Positions 15,185 to 22,223 of a stretch of 22,223 bases of DNA are shown here, in pieces. Both the position numbers and the translations under genes were made by a program. Source of the stretch: Clostridia bacterium (lineage in GTDB: Bacteria; Bacillota; Clostridia; Oscillospirales; CAG-272). The stretch's first letter is position 1, and every line of letters starts with the position of its first letter. The stretch covers positions 1 through 22,223 of the forward strand of contig CAAGDE010000135.1 of assembly GCA_900768535.1 (NCBI GenBank). Direction: 5' to 3'. Below the pieces are notes generated by a model. The model was not told the DNA's origin, ran no database searches, and was given only the letters and a program-made list of their open reading frames with translations.

Positions 15185-15349
15185 TTACTGTTGCGTTCTC
15201 ATGTAGTCCTCAAGCTGTCCGCGCATGGTTTGCAGATGTTTGCTGACTGCGCTGTAGGTCTTGTAACCGAGTTGGTCGGCAATTTCTTTCTGCGTCTTGC
15301 CTTCCTCGCGCAGGGTGAATAGGATGCGGTGTCTGCTTATTACACCAAA
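15185..15349 (-). pseudogene. 5'-truncated helix-turn-helix DNA-binding gene fragment
   Basis: The minus-strand frame is open from 15349 to a TAA at 15185-15187 and encodes ~54 codons with no ATG, GTG or TTG start near its beginning; an in-frame TGA lies at 15350-15352. The peptide includes ILFTLREEGKTQKEIADQLG and then YKTYSAVSKHLQTMR, a clean helix-turn-helix of the sigma-region-4 or small activator type, as found in many mobile elements. It appears to be the intact C-terminal end of a gene whose 5' part was lost. The parent family is not identified further. Confidence 0.7.
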
Positions 15350-15367
15350 TCAAAACTCAAAACACAA

Positions 15368-15721
15368 TCACTTTTCCTTCTCTTTGAAAACAGACTCATA
15401 TACTTGTTTCAAGGTATTGTTCTTTTCGGTCAGTTCGTTTTTAGCTTTTTCTTCTGACACTATTCTATAAACAATTGTGCTTATACAAATAAGCAAAGTT
15501 ATTATAATAATCGTACATGATATAATCCAAGCTACCAAAATAATTGATTCTTCATGTGAAAAAGGAGGTTCTATACCAACGAATATGTTTCTTATACCGG
15601 TAACAATAAACAATATAAAACATAATATTAATATTATATACATGCAATTGACTTTCTTTTGCTTCTTTTCTGTTTTATCCCTGTCATCGACTTCATTTTG
15701 CTTCTTTTTTATTATACACAT
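15368..15721 (-). CDS. Small membrane protein of unknown function, two TM helices
   Basis: A 117-residue protein not recognised as a known family. It has a Lys/Asp-rich N-terminus (~1-25), two hydrophobic helices (~26-48 and ~60-85), and a charged, coiled-coil-like tail (~88-117, E/K/N-rich). The start ATG has AAAGGAAG 8 nt upstream and lies one base after the stop of the preceding gene, so the two are translationally linked. Base composition is clearly AT-richer than the neighbouring operons, which suggests recent acquisition. Its tail may interact with the similarly anchored 163-residue neighbour; this is a guess. Confidence 0.7.
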   Translation of the reverse strand: MCIIKKKQNEVDDRDKTEKKQKKVNCMYIILILCFILFIVTGIRNIFVGIEPPFSHEESIILVAWIISCTIIIITLLICISTIVYRIVSEEKAKNELTEKNNTLKQVYESVFKEKEK

Positions 15722-15722
15722 G

Positions 15723-16214
15723 TTATCGTCTTCCTTTCGCTTCTTTTTTTACTCTTTCCCATTCAGGCTTCAGAATCTCTCTTGCCAGCAGTTCCACGAC
15801 CTCACACTGCTTTTTGAAATCGAGATCATCCTTCATTTTCCAATCAAAGTTCATCAATGCACCGTACATCAGGATATGCGGTTCTTCTTCCATATTGAGG
15901 CGCATTGTAATCATACTGCGTGCCCTAAATAGTTCTGTTTCTAAGTTGGTAGAATCGTCCTGATTGCTCTTTTTAAAACGCCGAGAAATCCGGCATCCTA
16001 CATGAGTTCGCTTTTCCTTCTCTCGCAACGCTTGTGCACGCGAAAGAAAGACTGCGATATTTTCCCGCCAGACATTGATCCATTCCATTCTGTTTTTGGA
16101 GACGGTTTCCGCAAAAAGCTGTCGGTAATTGAATCGTAATGTCAGGAATGAGATGACAAATGACAATACAACGCCAATCAATCCACCGGACAGCCCGGCT
16201 AACAAAGATTCCAT
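15723..16214 (-). CDS. Membrane-anchored protein of unknown function, one N-terminal TM helix
   Basis: A 163-residue protein with one N-terminal hydrophobic helix (~5-28, LLAGLSGGLIGVVLSFVISF), followed by a predominantly helical, charged soluble part. The segment FNYRQLFAETVSKNRMEWIN resembles a widespread class of small bacterial hypotheticals with a TM helix followed by an R/K-x-x-W-I/L motif; no function is known to me. The ATG follows the TGA of the LRR gene with no gap, and AAGGAGG with 8-nt spacing lies inside the LRR coding end, so expression is coupled to the LRR gene. The next gene starts one base after this stop. Confidence 0.75.
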   Translation of the reverse strand: MESLLAGLSGGLIGVVLSFVISFLTLRFNYRQLFAETVSKNRMEWINVWRENIAVFLSRAQALREKEKRTHVGCRISRRFKKSNQDDSTNLETELFRARSMITMRLNMEEEPHILMYGALMNFDWKMKDDLDFKKQCEVVELLAREILKPEWERVKKEAKGRR

Positions 16215-19200
16215 TCAGTTTACCTCCTTTTTTATATTCCCATCGGTGCAATGCACCGTATAAGAGCCGGTATAACTATTCCAACCTCTCCCTTTTGAAA
16301 TTGCCTCCCACTGTGCTATTGTGCCGTTGAATGTGATGCTCGTCAGGCTACTGCAATAGTAGAACGCAGAATCGCCGATGTTCGTCACACCTTCCGGTAT
16401 TGTGATGCTCGTCAGGCTACTGCAATAGTAGAACGCATCAGAGCCGATGCTCGTCACACCATTCGGTATCGTGATGCTCGTCAGGCTACTGCAATTGGAG
16501 AACGCATAATCGCCAATGCTCGTCACGCCATTTCCTATCGTGATGCTCGTCAGGCTACTGCACCAGGAGAACGCAGAGTCGCCGATGCTCGTCACACCAT
16601 TCGGTATCGTGATGCTCGTCAGGCTGCTGCAACCGTAGAACGCAGAAGAGCCGATGCTCGTCACACCTTCCGGTATCGTGATAACCGTCAGACTACTGCA
16701 ACCGTAGAACGCATATGCATAAATCTCGGAAATACCTGTCGGCAATATTAAAGAGGTTGCATTTCCGGCATACCCAATTAAAGATACAGTATTGCCGTCC
16801 GTGTAAAAGATGTAACCGTTTTTGTCGACAGACAATTTGGAAGTATACGGCTTGGTGTAAACCGCTTTTGCGTAATATCCTACCGCACCATATTCACCTC
16901 TTCCCGCATAGATTGGCAACGCCGACTTATTATAGACCTCCACAAGTTTATAGCAACCGGAGAACGCAGAACCGCCAATGCTTGTCACACTGTCCGGGAT
17001 CGTGATGCTCGTCAGGCTACTGCACTTATAGAACGCATAATTGCCGATGCTCGTCACGCCTTCCGGAATCTCCAAATCTGTAATAAGCGTTCCGTTCAAG
17101 TACAATTTATTGGCATATAACAGAGGATTTGCAGCGAAACCTTCAAAGGAAATACCGCACCATTTTACAAGATCCGTAATATATACACCTGTCAAGCTAC
17201 TGCAACAGTAGAACGCAGCACCGCCGATGCTCGTCACACTATCCGGTATCGTGACACTCGTCAGGTTACAACTACGGAATGCATCCGAGGCGATGCTCGT
17301 CACACTATCCGGAATTACCAAATCTGTAATAGGCGTTCCGTTAAGGTACAATTGATGGGCATAGGACAGAGGATTTGCTTGATAGTTAAAGGAGATACCG
17401 CACCATTTTGCAAGATCGGAAATATATACACCCGTCAGGCTACTGCAACCGGCGAATGCATCCTTGTCGATGCGCGTTACGCCATTTCCTATCGTAATGC
17501 TCGTCAGGCTACTGCAACAGTAGAACGCAGAAGAGCCGATGCTCGTTACGCCATTTCCTATCGTGATGCTCGTCAGGCTACTGCAATAGTAGAACGCATA
17601 ATCGCCGATACTCGTCACACTGTCCGGTATCGTGATGCTCGTCAGACTACTGCAACAGTAGAACGTTTTATAGCCGATACTCGTCACACTATCCGGTATC
17701 GTGATGCTCGTCAGGCTACTGCAACGGTAGAACGCAGAATCGCCGATGCTCGTCACACTCCCCGGAATCGTGATGCTCGTCAGGCTACTGCAATAGGAGA
17801 ACGCATCCTCGCCGATGCTCGTCACACTATCCGGAATCGTGATGCTCGTCAGGCTACTGCAACCGGAGAACGCATAATCGCCGATACTCGTTACATTGTT
17901 CGGAATCACTAAATCTGAAATAAGCATCCCGTTCAAGTACAATTGATGCGCATATGTCAGCGGATTTGCATAGGAATTTCCAAAGGAGATACCGCACCAC
18001 TTAGCAATATCGGTAATATATACACCTGTCAGGCTACTGCAACCGGAGAACGCATAATCGCCAATGCTCGTCACACTATCCGGGATCACCAAATCTGTAA
18101 TAAGCGTCCCATTCAGGTACAATTGATGGGCATAATACAGAGGATTTGCATCGTAACTTCCAAAGGAGATACCGCACCATTTTACAAGATCCGTAATATA
18201 TACACCTTTCAGACTACTGCAACCCTCGAATGCAGAATCGCCGATGCTCGTCACGCCTTCCGGTATCGTGATACTCGACAGACTATTGCAACCGTAGAAC
18301 GCATAAGAGCCGATGCTTGTCACGCTATCCGGTATCGTGATGCTCGACAGACTACTGCAACCGGAGAACGCAGAAGAGCCGATGCACGTCACACCTTCCG
18401 GGATCACCAAATCTGTAATAAGCGTCCCATCCAGATACACTAGATGCGCATAATACAGAGGATTTGCATTGAAACTTCCAAAGGAGATACCGCACCATTT
18501 GGCAAGATCGGTAATATATACACCTGTCAGGCTACTACAACCACGGAACGCATACTCGCCGATGCTCGTCACACCATTCGGTATCGTGATGCTCGTCAGG
18601 CTACTGCAGCCGGAGAACGCAGAAGAGCCGATCTTTGTCACATATTCCGGGATGCTATAATTTTTTCTTGTTTTGTCAGTTACACCTGTGATGGTGCATT
18701 CTGTTTCCGTATAGTTGAAGGTATACTCATTCGCAACACGCCATCTCACCTCCAGAATGCGATCCTTGCCAAGATCAGAGATGGTATATTCCCTTGCGTC
18801 GGAAATAAGCGTACCATTTTCGTACCAACCAACAAATTGATACCCTCTGGCGAGCGTGGCGCGCACCGTGACTGTGCTTCCGCGCCCATAGCTCCCGAAA
18901 CCGTCCGTTGTCCCTGCTTCCGCGATATTTTGATTTATAGTAACGGAATAAGAAATCAATTTCCATTTTGCCACGATAACCTGGTCTTCGGAAACAGTAA
19001 ATGTATATTGTTGTTTATCCGAAAGTAAGGTATCGCCACTGTACCAACCAAGAAAATCATACTGATGGTCGTCTGTTGTTGCCGTAAGGGTCGTTGTTGT
19101 TCCATAGGGGTATGTCCCGCCGCCGCTGACCGTTCCTGCTGCCTCAAAATTCCGTTCTGTCGTAATGGTAAACGGGTGTTCCTCCCATTTTGCAATAATT

Positions 19201-21668
19201 GTTCGATCACCTGATACGGAAAAGCTATACCGTTCGTTCTTTGAGAGCAGAGTATCTCCCTCATACCATCCGAGGAAATCGTACCGGCTGTCGTTTGTCA
19301 CGGTCAGAGTTGCGGTTGTTCCATAGGGGTATGTCCCGCCGCCGCTAACGCTTCCTGCTTCTTCAATATTCCGGTCTATTGTTATAAGGTGTGGCTTCCC
19401 TTCTTGCTTCGGATACAACCGCTCCGCTTCGCCCGCATAATTCGCAGGATCAACGGCTTCTCCATTGAACGCACTGTTATCATACCATGTAATGTTGTAA
19501 TGCTCGTCTTCCGAAACTATGGTTGCTTTTTTGCTCCCCTTAAACATCCCCGCCGGAATCGACTTGACACTGCGCGGAATCGTAACCTTTTTCAGATAGG
19601 TAAAGTTGCTCCAAATTGCAAAGTACGTTACCTGCTCCGTTCCGTCCTCAAACACGATTTCCGTAATTTTCGGTCTGTTTGCTTCCTCAACCGGTTCAAA
19701 CAACCCATCCGGAACATATGCCCCTGCCGCAACCGTCAGCTTGATTCCGTCTCCGCCCAAACCGGCGCGGCAGAAGGTATAATGGTTGGTTTCGTAATTT
19801 TTAACCGTCTTGGCGGCATAGTAAATTTCGTTCAGCTTTTCGCAATGGTAGAAGGCGGAGTTTCCGATGGATGTCACATCTCCCAAAATTTCCAGCTTCT
19901 CCAAGCCATAGCAGTAACTGAACGCCGAGTTTCCGATCTCCGTTATCCCTCCATGAAGCGAGACGGATTTCAGTGATTCGCAGTACTGGAACGTAATATT
20001 ATTGATTTTGGTCATGTTTTTGGAAAGCCTGACCGACTTCAAGGCTTTCGCATGGCGGAATGCGCCGTTCCCAACAAGGGTAATGCTGTCCGGCAGTTCA
20101 ACGCTTTCAAGCGCGGAACAGCTGTCAAACGCAAACGCGCCAATCTCTTTGATCCCGTCTCCGAATGTAAAGCGCACCAGAGATGTGCAGTTTTCGAATG
20201 CGTACTCTCCAATATTGCCCGGACGATCCCCGATCGTGACCTCCTGCAATGCGGTACAGCCGGAAAATGCCTTTTCGCCAATATCCGCGCTTCCTTCGCC
20301 GATTTTGACCGAAAGCAAAGCCGTACATTCCGCAAACGCACTTTCCCCGATATTCCCTATATCCGTTCCGATTGTAACGGCTGAAAGCGAGGTGCATTTG
20401 TAGAACGCGCTCTTTCCAATCAGCCCGACCTTGTTTCCGATCGTGAGCGTCCGCAGGGAGGTACAATTGATAAACGCCTCGTCCCCAATGTTTCCGACAT
20501 TGTTTCCGATTATGACCTTTACCAGCATCGTGCAATCGGAAAACGCGTTTGCGCCAATGTTGCCCACGCCGTCCTCAACGGTGACATCGGCAAGCGCACT
20601 ACAGCCCGCAAAAGCCTTTTCCCCGACTTTCTCAATTTTTCCGTGAATCCGAATGCTTGCCAGCGAGGTGCAGCCCTCAAAGGTGGAAGGTTCGATTTTG
20701 GTTACACTTTTCGGAATGGTAAATTCCGTCAGCGCTGTACAACCCTCGAACGCGGAAGCGCCTATCTTTTCAATGTTTGTAGGAACCGTAATCTTCTGCA
20801 GCCATGTATTGTTCTTGAACGCGCTCTCTTGGATTCCAATCACACGAAGTCCGTCATAAATGGGCGGAATGATGTATTCCCTTGCGTTTCCGAAATATCC
20901 GGTTACCATGTAAAAGCTGTCGTTTTCGACCAGTTTGTAGTTCAAGCCGGACGGAAGCGCTTCTTCTACGGTTATTGTACAGGTTGCGGTCTTTCCGTTG
21001 TCGGTAAAAGCTGTAACGGTTGCAGTGCCTTTGCCGACTGCGGTTACCAAGCCATCCTGAACCATCGCAACCGAGGCATTCGACGAACGCCAAAATACCC
21101 GTTTATCGGTAGCGGTATCCGGCAAAACCGTTGCAGTCAGCGTGGCGTTTTCTCCAACCATCAGGGACAGCTGCTGCATATCCAGCACCACACTTGAAGC
21201 GGGAACGACGGATGCCGTTACCGTTACCGTACAGGTTGCCGATGTCCCGTCGGAAAGGGCAACGGTAATTTCCGCTGTTCCCTCCGCAATCGCGGTAACA
21301 GTACCATTTTCAACGCTTGCAACGGCAGGGTTCGAGCTACTCCACGTCAACGTTGGATCATCCGCTCCGACTACGGTCGCAGTCAGCGTGTCCTGCTCCC
21401 CCACGGGCAGAGACAGCGTGGTGCGATCCAGTGACACTTTGACGGCAGGGACGGGCGGATTGACCGGAGTGGTCGGTTCCTCATCCGTCGGCTTCTCGTT
21501 GGAAGTGTCTGACGGACGGGTACTGTCCGAAGACGGGGCACTGTCTGTCACTTTTGTTTCCGGTTTTGGAGAATTCGGTTCCTCTTTCTTGCCGCAGGAC
21601 ACCGCAGTTCCGCAGGCAAGAAAAGCCGCCAAAAGCAACATCAATGTTCGGGATGCAAATTGTTTCAT
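16215..21668 (-). CDS. BspA-like leucine-rich repeat surface lipoprotein with Ig-like domains
   Basis: The frame extends to 21704, but the ATG at 21668 (MKQFASRTLM) has GAAAGGA about 9 nt upstream and gives a proper signal peptide, so the product is 1817 residues. The signal ends in a lipobox-like AVSC (C25; C19 is an alternative), followed by a Ser/Pro/Thr/Glu linker to ~74. Two BIG_2 Ig-like domains lie at ~75-150 and ~156-235. LRR_5 (BspA/TpLRR) array 1 covers ~280-625, about 15 diverged units of I-G-x-x-A-F-x-x-C type. Three bacterial repeat domains follow at ~760-978 (FLGWY-G-D-TLLS pattern). LRR array 2, ~23 highly uniform units, fills ~985-1780, broken five times by a VYITDLAKWCGISF-type insert. 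The C-terminus ends with a W-E-A-I-S-K-G motif, then a Cys. BspA-like proteins are cell-surface adhesins binding host or microbial ligands; the role here is inferred. Two small membrane genes follow without gaps. Confidence 0.9.
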   Translation of the reverse strand: MKQFASRTLMLLLAAFLACGTAVSCGKKEEPNSPKPETKVTDSAPSSDSTRPSDTSNEKPTDEEPTTPVNPPVPAVKVSLDRTTLSLPVGEQDTLTATVVGADDPTLTWSSSNPAVASVENGTVTAIAEGTAEITVALSDGTSATCTVTVTASVVPASSVVLDMQQLSLMVGENATLTATVLPDTATDKRVFWRSSNASVAMVQDGLVTAVGKGTATVTAFTDNGKTATCTITVEEALPSGLNYKLVENDSFYMVTGYFGNAREYIIPPIYDGLRVIGIQESAFKNNTWLQKITVPTNIEKIGASAFEGCTALTEFTIPKSVTKIEPSTFEGCTSLASIRIHGKIEKVGEKAFAGCSALADVTVEDGVGNIGANAFSDCTMLVKVIIGNNVGNIGDEAFINCTSLRTLTIGNKVGLIGKSAFYKCTSLSAVTIGTDIGNIGESAFAECTALLSVKIGEGSADIGEKAFSGCTALQEVTIGDRPGNIGEYAFENCTSLVRFTFGDGIKEIGAFAFDSCSALESVELPDSITLVGNGAFRHAKALKSVRLSKNMTKINNITFQYCESLKSVSLHGGITEIGNSAFSYCYGLEKLEILGDVTSIGNSAFYHCEKLNEIYYAAKTVKNYETNHYTFCRAGLGGDGIKLTVAAGAYVPDGLFEPVEEANRPKITEIVFEDGTEQVTYFAIWSNFTYLKKVTIPRSVKSIPAGMFKGSKKATIVSEDEHYNITWYDNSAFNGEAVDPANYAGEAERLYPKQEGKPHLITIDRNIEEAGSVSGGGTYPYGTTATLTVTNDSRYDFLGWYEGDTLLSKNERYSFSVSGDRTIIAKWEEHPFTITTERNFEAAGTVSGGGTYPYGTTTTLTATTDDHQYDFLGWYSGDTLLSDKQQYTFTVSEDQVIVAKWKLISYSVTINQNIAEAGTTDGFGSYGRGSTVTVRATLARGYQFVGWYENGTLISDAREYTISDLGKDRILEVRWRVANEYTFNYTETECTITGVTDKTRKNYSIPEYVTKIGSSAFSGCSSLTSITIPNGVTSIGEYAFRGCSSLTGVYITDLAKWCGISFGSFNANPLYYAHLVYLDGTLITDLVIPEGVTCIGSSAFSGCSSLSSITIPDSVTSIGSYAFYGCNSLSSITIPEGVTSIGDSAFEGCSSLKGVYITDLVKWCGISFGSYDANPLYYAHQLYLNGTLITDLVIPDSVTSIGDYAFSGCSSLTGVYITDIAKWCGISFGNSYANPLTYAHQLYLNGMLISDLVIPNNVTSIGDYAFSGCSSLTSITIPDSVTSIGEDAFSYCSSLTSITIPGSVTSIGDSAFYRCSSLTSITIPDSVTSIGYKTFYCCSSLTSITIPDSVTSIGDYAFYYCSSLTSITIGNGVTSIGSSAFYCCSSLTSITIGNGVTRIDKDAFAGCSSLTGVYISDLAKWCGISFNYQANPLSYAHQLYLNGTPITDLVIPDSVTSIASDAFRSCNLTSVTIPDSVTSIGGAAFYCCSSLTGVYITDLVKWCGISFEGFAANPLLYANKLYLNGTLITDLEIPEGVTSIGNYAFYKCSSLTSITIPDSVTSIGGSAFSGCYKLVEVYNKSALPIYAGRGEYGAVGYYAKAVYTKPYTSKLSVDKNGYIFYTDGNTVSLIGYAGNATSLILPTGISEIYAYAFYGCSSLTVITIPEGVTSIGSSAFYGCSSLTSITIPNGVTSIGDSAFSWCSSLTSITIGNGVTSIGDYAFSNCSSLTSITIPNGVTSIGSDAFYYCSSLTSITIPEGVTNIGDSAFYYCSSLTSITFNGTIAQWEAISKGRGWNSYTGSYTVHCTDGNIKKEVN
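16333..18645 (-). repeat. Young 69-bp LRR coding repeat array
   Basis: About 23 copies of a 23-codon unit (SSLTSITIP-x-x-VTSIG-x-x-AF-x-x-C) with very high DNA identity; the phrase GATGCTCGTCAGGCTACTGC recurs on the plus strand nearly every 69 bp. Five copies carry an extra ~40-codon segment encoding a KWCGISF motif, on the plus strand near 17155, 17395, 17990, 18172 and 18490. A non-LRR spacer occupies about 16735-16945. Confidence 0.9.
19800..20830 (-). repeat. Older, diverged LRR coding repeat array
   Basis: About 15 LRR_5 units with the same AF-x-x-C skeleton but little DNA identity between copies (for example NNVGNIGDEAFINC, NKVGLIGKSAFYKC). It lies in the N-terminal half of the same protein as the young array. 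Confidence 0.8.
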
Positions 21669-21715
21669 AACACAGTTTCCTTTCATATGGTGTATGGTTT
21701 TCATCTATCAAAACA

Positions 21716-21767
21716 GCATAAGCCGCCCAAGCGATGTGATCAATCACACCGCTTGGGCGGCTTATGC
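21716..21767 (-). terminator. Long hairpin with U-tract in the LRR gene leader (possible attenuator)
   Basis: On the minus strand an 18-bp perfect stem (GCATAAGCCGCCCAAGCG / CGCTTGGGCGGCTTATGC) encloses a further 6-bp stem (TGTGAT/ATCACA), separated by one mismatch. TGTTTTGATAG follows, as in an intrinsic terminator. It lies between the two upstream promoters and the start codon at 21668, so it could stop most transcripts before the gene unless relieved, or it may end a short upstream RNA. Confidence 0.7.
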
Positions 21768-21857
21768 CGGTAACTCTGATTTGGATATACAACTTTCGGC
21801 AGAACAACAAAACCTTTCACAAAGGCGTAAACAGGTCTGTTGTCTATCTGTTAAGAT

Positions 21858-21886
21858 ATTGTACACGACCCGTCACCCCTCGTCAA
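21858..21886 (-). promoter_or_regulatory. Proximal promoter P2 of the LRR gene
   Basis: Minus-strand -35 TTGACG (21881-21886), 17-nt spacer, -10 TACAAT (21858-21863). The start would be near 21851, about 84 nt before the leader hairpin and 183 nt before the ATG. Confidence 0.65.
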
Positions 21887-21904
21887 GCTTTATTTTGTAA
21901 ACAT

Positions 21905-21933
21905 ATTATATCATATTTTTCGGTATTTGTCAA
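21905..21933 (-). promoter_or_regulatory. Distal promoter P1 of the LRR gene
   Basis: Minus-strand -35 TTGACA (21928-21933), 17-nt spacer, -10 TATAAT (21905-21910), all consensus. Upstream (21940-21985) are A/T tracts resembling an UP element. The leader to 21668 would be about 230 nt. Confidence 0.87.
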
Positions 21934-22092
21934 GGTAGAAAAATACTTTTGGTTTTTTTGTGAAAAAAAGTTTTTTCGATTTGCTAAATAATTCCTTTCG
22001 GTTAAAAATTCATCTTTTCTTTCTTGCATACAAACTCAAGCTGCTTTGATGATTCACGCAACGATGTACCGGTTTTTGATGTTCGTAGTGAT

Positions 22093-22223
22093 TCATATCA
22101 CCCGCAGCGTCTGAATCTCGAATGCGCGGAAATCAAGTGTGACGGCGTTGTCCTGAACGGTCAGCTCCTGCAAATCGTTCTCGCTCATATCGCAGAGCGT
22201 GACCTTCTTTACGGGATGTCCGA
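22093..22223 (-). CDS. C-terminal end of probable GH38 alpha-mannosidase, partial
   Basis: The minus-strand frame is open from the window edge to a TGA at 22093-22095, giving 42 residues that end FRAFEIQTLRVI. The pattern of L-x-E-L, then a short turn, then F-x-x-F-E-I-x-T-L-R-V at the very C-terminus is that of bacterial glycoside hydrolase family 38 alpha-mannosidases, where the last beta strand carries PFEIKTLR. GH38 enzymes remove alpha-linked mannose from glycans. Only the tail is visible, so the call rests on a short motif. No terminator is evident between it and promoter P1. Confidence 0.6.
   Translation of the reverse strand, partial: GHPVKKVTLCDMSENDLQELTVQDNAVTLDFRAFEIQTLRVI

Noticed and set aside
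16333..18645. Regular short repeats that could suggest a CRISPR array
   Set aside because: The 69-bp period is in frame, encodes LRR units and has no unique spacers.
17352..19028. Plus-strand frames with repeated ARQATATVER-type units
   Set aside because: The repeats are the antisense reading of the 69-bp LRR array; not a separate repeat protein.
21780..21830. GTG-initiated short leader peptide frame in the LRR leader
   Set aside because: No convincing ribosome binding site and no run of regulatory codons; kept only as a possibility within the attenuator idea.
21952..21984. A/T-tract inverted repeat (GAAAAAA/TTTTTTC)
   Set aside because: Low-complexity A/T tracts upstream of promoter P1; better explained as UP-element-like DNA than as a terminator of the GH38 gene.

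Overview
The window looks like a chromosomal piece of an anaerobic, moderately GC-rich Firmicute (class Clostridia, probably an Oscillospiraceae/Ruminococcaceae-like gut bacterium). The basis is cohesin and dockerin modules, BspA-type leucine-rich repeats, InlB/Listeria-Bacteroides repeats, strong Shine-Dalgarno sites, near-consensus sigma-A promoters and TTG/GTG start use. The taxonomic call is inference; there is no rRNA or other marker gene here.

Left arm (about 1-6320, + strand): three exported proteins in a row that look like a small cellulosome-type surface assembly. They are a large dockerin-bearing protein cut by the window edge, a 981-residue scaffoldin-like protein with two closely related cohesins and its own C-terminal dockerin, and a short protein with one cohesin, an InlB-type repeat and a C-terminal membrane anchor. 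A strong terminator closes the group. No glycoside hydrolase domain is recognisable in the visible part of the first protein, so the cargo is unknown.

Region 6381-9730 (- strand): a two-gene operon with its own promoter, encoding a nucleotidyltransferase-fold protein and a membrane NDP-sugar 4,6-dehydratase of the WbpM/PglF type (surface polysaccharide or glycan synthesis).

Region 9851-14826 (- strand): a six-gene operon that reads as a metal-homeostasis unit. In transcription order it holds a Fur-family repressor, a two-repeat membrane permease (ArsP_2/heavy-metal exporter type), a CobW-type GTPase with a His/Asp/Cys-rich metal-binding insert, a second CobW-like protein fused to a DUF1980/TIGR03943-like domain, a GNAT-YoaP protein and a histidine phosphatase. 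A near-perfect 7-1-7 Fur-type palindrome overlaps the -10 of a consensus promoter in front of the repressor gene, so autoregulation by metal is likely. A terminator follows the last gene.

Centre (14896-15350): a tRNA-Ser(GGA) gene with consensus promoter and perfect terminator, then a decayed helix-turn-helix gene fragment with its own terminator on the other strand.

Right arm (15368-21933, - strand): a 1.8 kb-codon BspA-like lipoprotein with two Ig-like domains, an old diverged LRR array, three bacterial repeat domains and a young, highly homogeneous LRR array of about 23 units, followed without gaps by two small membrane-protein genes of unknown function. Tandem promoters and a very long leader hairpin with a U-tract lie upstream. 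The window ends in the C-terminus of a probable GH38 alpha-mannosidase.
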